NCBI RefSeq assembly: GCF_027111315.2
Contig: NZ_CP114289.2
Location: forward strand, 3,348,001 to 3,412,000
Direction of reading: 5' to 3'
Origin: Flavobacterium limnophilum
GTDB taxonomy: Bacteria > Bacteroidota > Bacteroidia > Flavobacteriales > Flavobacteriaceae
Length of the DNA: 64,000 bases
Both the position numbers and the translations under genes were made by a program. Within the stretch, counting starts at the first letter, position 1, and every line of letters starts with the position of its first letter. The notes under the pieces were generated by a model. That model searched no databases and was not told the DNA's origin. It saw only the letters and a list, made by a program, of their open reading frames with translations. This document shows, piece after piece, positions 1-8,796 of this stretch.

Positions 1-384
1 TTGGGACCCGGCGTTTTTGATTATACCCAAATCTATAATACTTTAAATGACGGCGATTCGAATCTAGAAATGCTTTGTCCAAAGGTTTGGGGTCCATTGG
101 AAAACAATCATGATTTGTGGCAAACTATGGGTTCGTCCTATTTGGTGGCCACTTCGGCAACTGCACCGGTACTCTTTTTTTACAACACCGATGATGATTT
201 GTACTACCAAGACCAGATTAAGCATCTTAAAACCAAACTCGATTCATTGCAAGTCCCAACTGACACGCTTATCAATTATGGAACAGGCCATTCGATTCCA
301 CAAACCAGTGCTTCGCTTACCAAACTTTATACTTTTTTCAAACAGTATTTGAATCCGCCAAAAGTGGATAAACGAAAAAATTAA
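1..384 (+). CDS. alpha/beta hydrolase (esterase/lipase-like), C-terminal fragment
   Basis: Only the last 127 codons lie in the window; the reading frame is open at the first base, so the 5' part is cut off. The fragment has the layout of the end of an alpha/beta-hydrolase: a strand ending in PVLFFYNTDDD, which supplies the acidic member of the catalytic triad, then a helix (residues 70-85), a strand, and GTGHSIP supplying the catalytic His. The nucleophile Ser is outside the window. The dipeptidyl-peptidase/acetylxylan-esterase type is the closest match by eye. It lies tail to tail with the AraC gene, 17 bases away. Substrate unknown; the uxu genes nearby make a hemicellulose or uronic-acid esterase conceivable, but this is inference. 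Confidence 0.6.
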   Translation: MGPGVFDYTQIYNTLNDGDSNLEMLCPKVWGPLENNHDLWQTMGSSYLVATSATAPVLFFYNTDDDLYYQDQIKHLKTKLDSLQVPTDTLINYGTGHSIPQTSASLTKLYTFFKQYLNPPKVDKRKN

Positions 385-400
385 TTACAGAACTTTCCAA

Positions 401-1276
401 TTAACTGCTTAACATCATCTTTCTGTATTGGGAAGGAACATAGCCCGTATTCTTTTTAAACGTTTTATTAAAATGGGAAATGGTCTCAAAACCACATTGG
501 CTGCTTAACTGTGAAATACTGATGTCTTCCATCAGCAATAATTTGCAGGCATAGCCAATCCGCATATCCAACATATAGTTTTTAAAGGATTTGTCGGTTT
601 TACTTTTAAAATAACGGCAAAAAGCAGAGGCATTCATCGCGGCAAAAGAAGCAATTTCTTCAAGACTGACATTACGTGTATAGTTTTTATTCAAATAGGA
701 AATTACTTTGTCGATTCTTGCCGTGTCATATATGGTTTCGTTGACAAAATCAGTGGTAGAAATAGTTTGTCTATTCTCTGTTTCCGACATTTCCTTGAGA
801 ATTTCCAAAAACAGCATCATTTGATTCAAACCGTTTTCCAATGGGATTTTTTCAATTAAATCCTGCAATTTTGGAAAGTTGGCTGCGGCAAAATAAATTC
901 CCCTTTGCGATTCCTGAAACAGATGCTTTATTTTGATAAAATGCGAATAATGATTGATGGCATAATACATGAATTCTTTTTCAAACTGGATTATGGTGCC
1001 TTTTACCCTTAAATCGGCATTGCCCAAATGATAAGCCTCATCGCTTTTCATAAAATGGGGCAAATTAGAACCAATGAGCAATATGTCACCCGCTTGAAAT
1101 TTGGTGATGCTGTTTCCCAAAAACCGGGTTCCCGTCCCTTCCTTGATATAAATAATCTCATATTCCGAATGAAAATGCAAGGGATAGGAGAAATGCTCAT
1201 AGTCAAAAAACCTTGCTTTCAGTGGAGAAGACTTCGAAATAGGAAGTCGTTCGTTCATAATCGTTCTCATTGTCAA
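401..1276 (-). CDS. AraC family transcriptional regulator with cupin sensor domain
   Basis: A 291-residue protein with an N-terminal cupin-like sensor (about 25-110; HFHSEYEIIYIKEG is the typical first cupin motif) and a C-terminal double helix-turn-helix (about 190-288) ending in the AraC signature CGFETISHFNKTFKKNTGY. It is divergent from the SDR-uxuA pair, so it most likely controls those genes in response to a sugar acid; that link is inferred from position. The start is uncertain: ATG at 1276 or the internal ATG at 1258. A TATTTTTG box on the minus strand (1291-1298) would give a leader of about 8 or 26 bases, which slightly favours 1258. Confidence 0.85.
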   Translation of the reverse strand: MTMRTIMNERLPISKSSPLKARFFDYEHFSYPLHFHSEYEIIYIKEGTGTRFLGNSITKFQAGDILLIGSNLPHFMKSDEAYHLGNADLRVKGTIIQFEKEFMYYAINHYSHFIKIKHLFQESQRGIYFAAANFPKLQDLIEKIPLENGLNQMMLFLEILKEMSETENRQTISTTDFVNETIYDTARIDKVISYLNKNYTRNVSLEEIASFAAMNASAFCRYFKSKTDKSFKNYMLDMRIGYACKLLLMEDISISQLSSQCGFETISHFNKTFKKNTGYVPSQYRKMMLSS

Positions 1277-1382
1277 TAGTCTTTAATTTGCAAAAATAGA
1301 ATCAGTATATGCAAATTTAGGAAATAAAATTAGTTTTGCTTCTATTTAAATTTGTAGTTAGAAATCTAAAAATAAACAAGAT

Positions 1383-2198
1383 ATGAATGAAGCATTTAGT
1401 ATTGAAGGAAAAACAGCCATAATAACCGGAGCTGGTGGAGTTTTGGGCGGAAGTATAGCTAAAAGTTTTTTACAAGCTGGAGCCAAAGTGGTAGCCATCG
1501 ATATTCACGAAGAAAACCTTAACAAAAGAGTCGCCGAACTTTCTGTTTTCGGAAGTGATATTATTGGAGTTGTGGGCAATGTCCTTGATATGGAAAGTCT
1601 GGAAAATGTAGCCAAAGAAGTATTGGCAAAATGGGGTCGAATTGACATTTTGTTGAATATTGCAGGCGGAAATCTTCCGGGAGCAACACTTATGCCGGAT
1701 CAAGAATTTTTCGACATGAAAATTAGCGATTGGGACAAAGTGACCAACTTGAACTTGAACGGAACCGTATTCCCTAGTATGGTTTTTGGACGCGTAATGT
1801 CGAAACAAAAAAGTGGAAGCATCATCAATATGTCATCTATGGCGGCTTATTCAGCGATAACTCGCGTTCCGGGTTATTCGGTTGCCAAAACGGGAATCAG
1901 CAATTTCACCCAATGGTTGGCTACTGAAATGGCATTGAAATATGGCGACGGAATTCGTGTAAATGCATTGGCACCGGGATTTTTTATTGGCGACCAAAAC
2001 CGTGCGGTTCTTATCAATCCTGACGGCTCACTTACCGACAGAAGCAAAAAAGTATTGGCCAAAACTCCAATGGGACGTTTCGGAGACATTGCGGAATTGA
2101 ATGGAACTGTTCAGTTTTTGTGTAGTGATGCAGCAAGTTTTATCACCGGAGTTGTCTTGCCAGTTGATGGTGGTTTTAGTGCATTTAGCGGAGTATAG
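1383..2198 (+). CDS. SDR family oxidoreductase, probable D-mannonate oxidoreductase (fructuronate reductase)
   Basis: A 271-residue classical short-chain dehydrogenase/reductase. The Rossmann glycine motif GAGGVLGGS is at about 17-25, the NAG-type motif appears as NIAGG, the catalytic Ser is in NMSSMAAYS, and the active-site YSVAK (Tyr and Lys) follows. The C-terminal PVDGGFSAFSGV is typical of the family. The stop is 2 bases before the uxuA start, so the two are cotranscribed. SDR enzymes of this type act as fructuronate reductases in Bacteroidota in place of the unrelated polyol-dehydrogenase UxuB, making D-mannonate for the next enzyme. The substrate assignment rests on that pairing; the SDR class itself is certain. 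Confidence 0.82.
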   Translation: MNEAFSIEGKTAIITGAGGVLGGSIAKSFLQAGAKVVAIDIHEENLNKRVAELSVFGSDIIGVVGNVLDMESLENVAKEVLAKWGRIDILLNIAGGNLPGATLMPDQEFFDMKISDWDKVTNLNLNGTVFPSMVFGRVMSKQKSGSIINMSSMAAYSAITRVPGYSVAKTGISNFTQWLATEMALKYGDGIRVNALAPGFFIGDQNRAVLINPDGSLTDRSKKVLAKTPMGRFGDIAELNGTVQFLCSDAASFITGVVLPVDGGFSAFSGV

Positions 2199-2200
2199 TT

Positions 2201-3370
2201 ATGGAAAAAACATGGAGATGGTTTGGCAAAAAGGATAAAATAGCTTTATCTATGCTACGAGAAATTGGCGTGGAAGGCATAGTTTCGGCTTTGCACGATA
2301 TTCCAAATGGCGAAATATGGACTGAGGAAGCCATTCTGGATTTGAAAAATTATATCGAAGCCGCCGGATTGCGTTGGTCGGTTATTGAAAGTCTTCCAGT
2401 GAGCGAAGGCATAAAAAACAATGCTCCAAACCGAGACCAACTGATCGACAATTATATCGTTAGTCTTGAAAATCTTGGAAAATGTGGATTGAAAACAATT
2501 TGTTATAATTTCATGCCGGTTATCGATTGGATTCGAACTGACCTAGAATACAAACTGGAAGACGGTACTTCTACCCTATTTTTCGACAAAATAAAATTTG
2601 CTTATTTTGACATCTTGATCCTTAACCGAAAAGATGCCGACAAGGAATACACTGCCGAAGAATTAGCCAAAGTTTACGAACTGGACAAAACCATTACCGA
2701 AGCCGAAAAAGAGCAATTGATAGACACCATCATTGTAAAAACGCAAGGCTTCATCAATGGAAACATAAAAGCGGGAGATCAAAATCCCGTGGCCATTTTC
2801 AACAGGCTGCTTGCCGTTTACGACAACATCGATAAAAATGAATTACGTGAAAACTTGCGTTATTTCTTGAACCGCATTATGCCGGTTTGCGAGCAATACG
2901 GTATTAATATATGTATTCATCCTGATGATCCACCGTTTCAAATGTTGGGTTTACCAAGAATTGTCACGAACGAGGAAGACATTCAATGGATTTTGGACGC
3001 CGTTGACAATCCCCATAATGGCTTGACATTTTGCGCTGGTTCTTTGAGTACGGGTCTGCAGAATAATGTTCCCGATTTGGCAAGAAAATTTGCTTCCCGC
3101 ACCCATTTTGTGCATTTAAGAAGTACCGAAACCTTGGAAGGCGGCAATTTTATTGAAGCTTCCCACCTTGAAGGACGTGGCCATTTAATAGAATTGGTCA
3201 AAATATTTGATACTGAAAATCCAAAATTACCTATGCGTGTCGATCACGGTCGAATGATGTTGGGCGACGAAGACAAAGGATACAATCCTGGCTATTCGTT
3301 TCACGGTCGAATGTTTGCTTTGGCACAAATTGACGGTGTGATGGCAACTTTCCAGCATCTGAAAAAATAA
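2201..3370 (+). CDS. uxuA: mannonate dehydratase
   Basis: A 389-residue TIM-barrel metalloenzyme that dehydrates D-mannonate to 2-dehydro-3-deoxy-D-gluconate in the hexuronate pathway. Family hallmarks visible: N-terminal WRWFGKKD and GVEGIVSALHDIPNGE, the metal/substrate-binding CIHPDDPP near residue 235, FCAGSLSTG near 277, HFVHLRSTE near 305, and the C-terminal RVDHGRMMLGDE. Length matches the family. It is the second gene of a two-gene operon with the SDR enzyme and is followed by a strong hairpin at 3387-3427. KDG kinase and aldolase are not in this window and must be elsewhere. Confidence 0.95.
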   Translation: MEKTWRWFGKKDKIALSMLREIGVEGIVSALHDIPNGEIWTEEAILDLKNYIEAAGLRWSVIESLPVSEGIKNNAPNRDQLIDNYIVSLENLGKCGLKTICYNFMPVIDWIRTDLEYKLEDGTSTLFFDKIKFAYFDILILNRKDADKEYTAEELAKVYELDKTITEAEKEQLIDTIIVKTQGFINGNIKAGDQNPVAIFNRLLAVYDNIDKNELRENLRYFLNRIMPVCEQYGINICIHPDDPPFQMLGLPRIVTNEEDIQWILDAVDNPHNGLTFCAGSLSTGLQNNVPDLARKFASRTHFVHLRSTETLEGGNFIEASHLEGRGHLIELVKIFDTENPKLPMRVDHGRMMLGDEDKGYNPGYSFHGRMFALAQIDGVMATFQHLKK

Positions 3371-3386
3371 AAAATAGCTTTATTTC

Positions 3387-3427
3387 ACATCAAAGCCTTA
3401 AAATTCAATGTTTTAAGGCTTTGATGT
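3387..3427. terminator. hairpin terminator after uxuA
   Basis: Perfect 17-base inverted repeat (arms 3387-3403 and 3411-3427, 7-base loop) 16 bases after the uxuA stop. The 3' arm is not followed by a long T run, so it may be a weak terminator or an mRNA 3'-end stabiliser. Confidence 0.6.
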
Positions 3428-3784
3428 TTAAAATTAAATCAACATTTGTCTCAATAATTCCAAGACTAGATACCACTGATGATTATTTTATCCTTGCAAA
3501 ATACATTCTAAAACCCAACACTTCTATTTACAAAAACCAGAAATTTTGTTTTAAAAACAATACAAAACTCAAAACAATTCCAAAGAATTTAACACACACA
3601 CCAATTCAAGTTAAACCAAGCATTGGAAACCAATAGTTAAAAAAAAGCGAAAAAATAAAAATTATTCAAAAAATCACACAGGTTTAATATCTTTGCAAAT
3701 TGGCTATAAACAGAATATAGTTTTCACTAAGAAACCATTTACTATAAACTAACAAAAACCAATCATTAATTTTTATTACAACCT
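3428..3784. other. AT-rich intergenic region, no gene seen
   Basis: About 350 bases between the uxuA hairpin and the acetate transporter. An open frame at 3421-3636 has no recognisable domain, a lysine/asparagine-rich composition as expected from AT-rich noncoding DNA, and overlaps the hairpin. The only element I can support is the promoter box at 3688-3695. Confidence 0.5.
3688..3695 (+). promoter_or_regulatory. Bacteroidota -7 box for the acetate transporter
   Basis: TATCTTTG matches the Bacteroidota -7 consensus TAnnTTTG. It lies 90 bases before the transporter start, implying a fairly long untranslated leader. No clear -33 TTG is at the ideal spacing, so the call is tentative. Confidence 0.45.
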
Positions 3785-4345
3785 ATGGAACAAATTATCA
3801 AAGACACCACTGCCAACCCGGCACCATTAGGCCTTTTCGGCTTCGGAATGACAACAATTTTATTAAACATCCACAATGCGGGATTTTTTGAACTCAATGC
3901 AATGATCATGGGGATGGGAATCTTTTTTGGTGGGCTGCAACAAGTTATTGCGGGAATTATGGAATGGAAAAAAGGAAATGGTTTTGCCATGGCTGCATTT
4001 ACTTCTTACGGTTTCTTTTGGATATCGCTGGTTGCATTGTGGCTGCTTCCTTTAGCAGGAGTAACAAAACCAGATGGTGCTTCAATGGGTTTCTACTTGG
4101 GATTGTGGGGATTGTTCACTTTAGCTTTTTTCATTGGAACATTGAACGGAAACACCATTGGAAAGCTGATTTTTGGATCATTGGTAGTTCTTTTTGCCCT
4201 GTTGTCCGTAGCTAGTTTTACTGGAAACGAAAACATTCATACCATTGCTGGTTACGAAGGGATCCTATGTGGTTTGTTTGCTTTTTATGAAGCAGCAGCA
4301 ATAATAATCAATGAAAAATCAGGAAAACAAGTATTGCCGTTATAA
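3785..4345 (+). CDS. acetate uptake transporter, GPR1/FUN34/YaaH (SatP) family
   Basis: A 186-residue protein with six predicted membrane segments. The family signature NPAPLGLFGFGMTTILLN lies at residues 12-29, and the conserved tail region GYEGILCGLFAFYEAAA is near the end. Members carry acetate (and succinate) across the inner membrane, probably with protons. The acetyl-CoA synthetase gene follows 119 bases downstream on the same strand, so together they form an acetate import-and-activation unit. Confidence 0.92.
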   Translation: MEQIIKDTTANPAPLGLFGFGMTTILLNIHNAGFFELNAMIMGMGIFFGGLQQVIAGIMEWKKGNGFAMAAFTSYGFFWISLVALWLLPLAGVTKPDGASMGFYLGLWGLFTLAFFIGTLNGNTIGKLIFGSLVVLFALLSVASFTGNENIHTIAGYEGILCGLFAFYEAAAIIINEKSGKQVLPL

Positions 4346-4464
4346 TAAACTACGCTAATTTCTTGTTATAAACATAAGGCCTATCCAATAAAAAAAATAG
4401 GTTTTTAAAATTTGTTGAGGTAACACTTGACAAAAATACTTTTTATAAATAGAAAAAAACAACT

Positions 4465-6372
4465 ATGAGTTACTATAAAATAGAAAATCTAGAACAGTAC
4501 TTCAAACACTACAATAAATCCGTTCGTGAACCAAGAAAATTTTGGAGTAAAATTGCTTCCGAAAACTTTACTTGGTACCAAGAATCTGAAAAAATAGTGG
4601 AGTTCGATATGGCCGAAGCCAAAATACAATGGTTTGTAGATGCCAAGGTAAATATCGTAAAGAATTGTCTTGACAGACATATTGCCAAAAGAGGCGAAAA
4701 AACAGCCATCATTTTTGAACCCAACAATCCAAGCGAAGCTGCACAACATATTACGTATAACGATTTGTATACGAGAGTTTCAAAAATGGCCAATGTGCTT
4801 CGCGAACAAGGTATCGAGAAAGGCGATAGAGTTTGTATTTATTTGCCAATGATTCCAGAACTGGCAGTTTCCGTATTGGCTTGTGCCAGAATTGGAGCCA
4901 TCCACTCTGTTATATTTGCAGGATTTTCTGCTTCGGCAGTGGCAGCAAGAATTACCGACTGCGAATGCAAAATGGTCATCACTTCGGATGGTGGATTTAG
5001 AGGAGAAAAAACTATTGATTTAAAAGGAATTATCGACGACGCCTTGACAAGCTGTCCTTCTGTCGAAAAAGTTTTGGTTGTTAAAAGAACCAACTCCGAA
5101 ATTACGATGAAAGAAGGTCGTGACCAATGGCTGCAACCACTCATTGACGAAGCTTCGGACAATAATGTGGCCGAAATCATGGACGCCGAAGATCCTTTGT
5201 TCATACTTTACACTTCTGGTTCGACAGGAAAACCAAAAGGAATGGTACACACAACGGCTGGATATATGGTTTATACGGCTTATTCATTCAAGAATGTTTT
5301 CGCATATGAAGAGAATGATATTTTCTGGTGTACTGCCGATATTGGCTGGATTACCGGACATTCCTATATCTTATATGGCCCTTTATTGAATGGAGCCACG
5401 ACAGTAATGTACGAAGGCGTACCTACTTATCCTGACTTCAGTCGTTTTTGGGAAATCATCGAGAAACACAAAATAACCCAATTTTATACTGCACCAACAG
5501 CCATTCGAGCCTTGGCAAAAGAAAACTTGTCTTACGTACAGAAATATCCTTTAAAATCATTGAAAGTTATTGGATCTGTAGGAGAACCAATCAACGAGGA
5601 AGCTTGGCACTGGTACAATGACCACGTGGGCGGAAAACGTTGTCCATTGGTTGATACATGGTGGCAAACGGAAACTGGTGGAATCTTGATTTCGGCTCTT
5701 GCCTTTATAACTCCAACAAAACCAACATACGCTTCTTTGCCTTTACCGGGAATTCAAGCCGTTTTGATGGATGAAAAACGCAACGAAATTGAAGACAACC
5801 AAGTTACGGGAAGTCTTTGCATCAAATTTCCTTGGCCGGGAATTGCAAGAACCATTTGGGGAGATCACCAACGTTATAAAGACACTTATTTCAGCACTTT
5901 CCCTGGGAAATATTTCACTGGAGACGGGGCTTTGCGTGACGAAGTTGGTTATTACAGAATCACGGGTCGCGTAGATGACGTTATCATCGTTTCGGGTCAC
6001 AATCTTGGAACAGCACCTATTGAGGATGCGATAAATGAACATCCAGCAGTTGCAGAAAGTGCTATTGTAGGATTCCCACATGAAGTAAAAGGAAATGCCT
6101 TGTACGGTTTTGTAATCTTGAAGGAATCTGGAGAATACAGAGATAGAGAAAACCTTTTCAAAGAAATCAATCAACACGTTGCAGATCATATTGGCCCAAT
6201 CGCCAAATTGGACAAAATCCAGTTTGTTTCCGGTTTGCCAAAAACCCGTTCCGGCAAAATTATGCGTAGAATTCTTCGCAAAATAGCCGAAGGTGATTTC
6301 TCCAACTTTGGAGACACCACCACTTTGTTGAATCCAGAAATTGTGGACGAGATAAAAGACGGAAAAATTTAA
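4465..6372 (+). CDS. acs: acetate--CoA ligase (acetyl-CoA synthetase)
   Basis: A 635-residue AMP-forming ligase making acetyl-CoA from acetate, ATP and CoA. The N-terminal ACAS_N region is at about 5-65. The ATP/AMP-binding loop YTSGSTGKPKG is near 250, the acetate-pocket/adenylate motif DTWWQTETGG near 395, and the hinge region TGRVDDVI near 505. K598 in TRSGKIMRR is the catalytic lysine of the adenylation step; in other bacteria this lysine is the site of inhibitory acetylation. Length is slightly short of the usual 650. The upstream SatP-like transporter supports acetate as the substrate. Confidence 0.96.
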   Translation: MSYYKIENLEQYFKHYNKSVREPRKFWSKIASENFTWYQESEKIVEFDMAEAKIQWFVDAKVNIVKNCLDRHIAKRGEKTAIIFEPNNPSEAAQHITYNDLYTRVSKMANVLREQGIEKGDRVCIYLPMIPELAVSVLACARIGAIHSVIFAGFSASAVAARITDCECKMVITSDGGFRGEKTIDLKGIIDDALTSCPSVEKVLVVKRTNSEITMKEGRDQWLQPLIDEASDNNVAEIMDAEDPLFILYTSGSTGKPKGMVHTTAGYMVYTAYSFKNVFAYEENDIFWCTADIGWITGHSYILYGPLLNGATTVMYEGVPTYPDFSRFWEIIEKHKITQFYTAPTAIRALAKENLSYVQKYPLKSLKVIGSVGEPINEEAWHWYNDHVGGKRCPLVDTWWQTETGGILISALAFITPTKPTYASLPLPGIQAVLMDEKRNEIEDNQVTGSLCIKFPWPGIARTIWGDHQRYKDTYFSTFPGKYFTGDGALRDEVGYYRITGRVDDVIIVSGHNLGTAPIEDAINEHPAVAESAIVGFPHEVKGNALYGFVILKESGEYRDRENLFKEINQHVADHIGPIAKLDKIQFVSGLPKTRSGKIMRRILRKIAEGDFSNFGDTTTLLNPEIVDEIKDGKI

Positions 6373-6393
6373 ACTAGTAGTTTTATTTCAATA

Positions 6394-6433
6394 AAAAAAA
6401 GGCTGTCTGGAAAATTTCCGGACAGCCTTTTTT
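6394..6433. terminator. bidirectional rho-independent terminator between acs and the XRE gene
   Basis: A stem of A7-GGCTGTCTGGAAA paired with TTTCCGGACAGCC-T7 (one G-U pair). It serves acs on the plus strand and the convergent regulator gene on the minus strand; the regulator's stop lies at the edge of the T run. Confidence 0.9.
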
Positions 6434-6738
6434 TATAATTTAATTTTACTTTTCAGTAAAGTAATCATTTCTTCTTTTTCTTTGATACGCAATTCGTATT
6501 GCTGTATTAGTTTTTCGTCAATAGAAACATTTTTATTTGTAGTTTCTTCTCCAAACAAGAACGCCACACTGGTTTTTAACACTTTTGAAATCTTAAGGAT
6601 TTCATTAGGCACAAACGGTATTTCTCCTTTTTCCCTCCTGCTATATTGCGATTGGTCTAAACCTAACTCGTGTGCAAGATCCTCTTGAGAGAGTTTCTTG
6701 TCCTTTCGAATCCTTTTTATTTTATCGTGTAGCTGCAT
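6433..6738 (-). CDS. small XRE-family helix-turn-helix regulator
   Basis: About 101 residues from the ATG at 6738 (an in-frame ATG at 6780 would add 14 residues with no domain). The Cro/C1-type HTH spans roughly residues 3-60: KIKRIRKDKKLSQEDLAHEL, then QSQYSRREKGEIPF. The last 35 residues (QQYELRIKEKEEMITLLKSK) form a probable coiled coil for dimerisation. It is convergent with acs and divergent from the ligase-like gene, so it could regulate the latter or itself; target unknown. Confidence 0.75.
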   Translation of the reverse strand: MQLHDKIKRIRKDKKLSQEDLAHELGLDQSQYSRREKGEIPFVPNEILKISKVLKTSVAFLFGEETTNKNVSIDEKLIQQYELRIKEKEEMITLLKSKIKL

Positions 6739-6846
6739 TTTTTTGTAAGGAATATCAATTATGTTTAATCCACATAACAAATGTTGTTTTCACATTTATT
6801 AGTCGTAAAATTATAACTTTATTTGTAATAAAAAAATTACGACAGG

Positions 6847-6869
6847 AATAATAATAATAATAATAATAG
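6847..6869. repeat. AAT trinucleotide microsatellite
   Basis: About seven to eight tandem AAT/ATA units in the space between the XRE gene and the ligase-like gene, 50 bases before the latter's start. Such tracts can change length by slippage. Confidence 0.8.
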
Positions 6870-6919
6870 CTCAATCAATAAAGCTTAACACTATTATTTA
6901 AAGACAAAAACTTATTAAA

Positions 6920-8653
6920 ATGCACTTCCTAAAAAGAAACATTTTCAAAATTATTCTCTTGACTTTGCTCCTTGCATTGAGCTTAATTTTTAATCATAAT
7001 GCTGATTTTTGGATAGGCAAAGAGTATGAATACTATCGATTATTCTTCCTGCTTATATTTTCAACAATCCTATTTTTCACGTCCAAAGAACAATTACAAC
7101 TAGGAAAAGTTGATGTTGTGGTAATTTCCTTATTGCTGTTTTTAGCCATTTCAAGAAGTTTGCATTTGGGTTCATTGAACGAAATACACGTAATAAACAC
7201 CTTATCTCTTGTCATTTATTATATAGTACTAAAAACAATTCGTTTAAAAAAAGAAGAAATCACAACCTACCATCAATTTCTCATTGGTATTGGTATGTTC
7301 TTGTGTGGATATTGTATGCTGGAGCTATACGATGTTCTGGAACGCACCAATTTATATTGGAGAATGAAAGGTAATTTTCCTAATCCCGGCCCTTTGGGTG
7401 GATTTATTGCCGCAATACTATCATTGGTATTTTATGAATTGTCACAAAAAACCATTCTGGAAAAATGGGTAAAATTAGTAGTGTATGTAATCGTTGCCGC
7501 ATTAATGGTATTGGTACTCATCAAAAGCGAGTCTCGGGCAGCAATGCTATCGGCGGTTATTTCAATAACTGTTTTAGCGAGTTATTATGGTTTCAAAAAG
7601 TGGAAACACTTTAAATATTCGCTACTTTCTTTACTCCCCATTTTTATTTTTATTGGTTTAAGCAAAGGTACAGACTCCATTAGTGGCAGATTATTGATAT
7701 GGAAAATTTCATTATTGTCGTTTTTAGACCGTCCCTTTACAGGTGTGGGCCATAATTTTTTTGGAGTGGAATACCTGAATTTTCAAGCCGATTATTTTTC
7801 GAAAGGAGGAACAAAAGAAGAGATTTTGCTGGCTGGAGCAAATATTCAGGCATTCAACGAATTTTTAAAATTCATTATTGAAAATGGAATATTGGGTATT
7901 ATTCTAATTCTAGCAAGCCTTTTTTGGATATTCAAATCAAAAAACACGATTCCAAATTCCGGCAAACAAAATTTCCCATTAGCCTCTTTAGCATTTTATA
8001 GCACTATAATTGTTTTTGCCTCCTTTTCTTTTCCTCTGCAATTCTTGCCTTTCCAATTGCTTTTGCTCAACCAAATTGCGTTGCAAGAATACCCTCCATT
8101 GCGATATAGCTTTAGTGTAAATAAAAACTTTGAAAAATTACTGTTTGGTGTAGCGAGTTGCTTTTTGCTTTATTTAAGCAATTACCAACATAAAGGTTTC
8201 CGTGCTTGGAAAGACGGTAGCGAGTTGCAATTCTCCAACCCCGATTCTACTAAAATTCTTTATGATTACTCCTATCAACGCTTGCAAAACGAGGGTGGCT
8301 TTTTTATGCATTATGGCTTTTTTATGGAAGATAAAAATACTCATACCGCTTTAGCCTTGTTTAAAAAAGCAAAACAGCTAATTAATACGCCCACATTATA
8401 CATCAAAACAGCCCGATTAAACGAACAACTAGGCAACTACAAAAGCACCGAAGAAGACCTCTTGAAACTGCATTTTATCAGTCCTCACTTATTTAAACCA
8501 CAGGAAGAATTAGTAGATTTTTATACCCGAAGAAACAATACATCAAAAGCAAAATTGTATGCAAAAAAAATTATGGAAACACCGATAAAAATACCCAGTC
8601 AGGAAGTAGTACGCATTAAACTAAAAGCAAAAAATATTTTAAAACAATTTTAA
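6920..8653 (+). CDS. O-antigen ligase/polymerase-like membrane protein with C-terminal periplasmic TPR-like region
   Basis: A 577-residue protein with about ten membrane segments in residues 1-430. The Wzy_C/O-antigen ligase signature lies around residues 230-290 (SKGTDSISGRLLIWKISLLS, then RPFTGVGHNFFGVEY), and a long extracytoplasmic loop contains the R-x-x-W type region. Residues 440-577 are soluble and helix-rich, with TPR-like spacing (ALALFKKAKQL, TARLNEQLGNYKSTEEDLLK). Such proteins join or polymerise glycans or glycosylate proteins at the outer face of the inner membrane. It stands alone, with no glycosyltransferase cluster nearby, so its partner glycan cannot be inferred. Confidence 0.75.
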   Translation: MHFLKRNIFKIILLTLLLALSLIFNHNADFWIGKEYEYYRLFFLLIFSTILFFTSKEQLQLGKVDVVVISLLLFLAISRSLHLGSLNEIHVINTLSLVIYYIVLKTIRLKKEEITTYHQFLIGIGMFLCGYCMLELYDVLERTNLYWRMKGNFPNPGPLGGFIAAILSLVFYELSQKTILEKWVKLVVYVIVAALMVLVLIKSESRAAMLSAVISITVLASYYGFKKWKHFKYSLLSLLPIFIFIGLSKGTDSISGRLLIWKISLLSFLDRPFTGVGHNFFGVEYLNFQADYFSKGGTKEEILLAGANIQAFNEFLKFIIENGILGIILILASLFWIFKSKNTIPNSGKQNFPLASLAFYSTIIVFASFSFPLQFLPFQLLLLNQIALQEYPPLRYSFSVNKNFEKLLFGVASCFLLYLSNYQHKGFRAWKDGSELQFSNPDSTKILYDYSYQRLQNEGGFFMHYGFFMEDKNTHTALALFKKAKQLINTPTLYIKTARLNEQLGNYKSTEEDLLKLHFISPHLFKPQEELVDFYTRRNNTSKAKLYAKKIMETPIKIPSQEVVRIKLKAKNILKQF

Positions 8654-8796
8654 TTATTAACATTTAAGTAGTGAGACTGATATAATGTCGTCTTTTGTTT
8701 TTCCTGAATCACTGATGAAGGCTTGTAAACAAACGGATTTCAAAATGTATTTATACGACAATAAACAGTTCCTGTTACTTAACACCCCAAAAAACT

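Noticed and set aside
3421-3636. 71-codon open frame after uxuA
   Set aside because: Overlaps the uxuA hairpin, has no domain or signal, and has the Lys/Asn-rich composition expected of AT-rich noncoding DNA.
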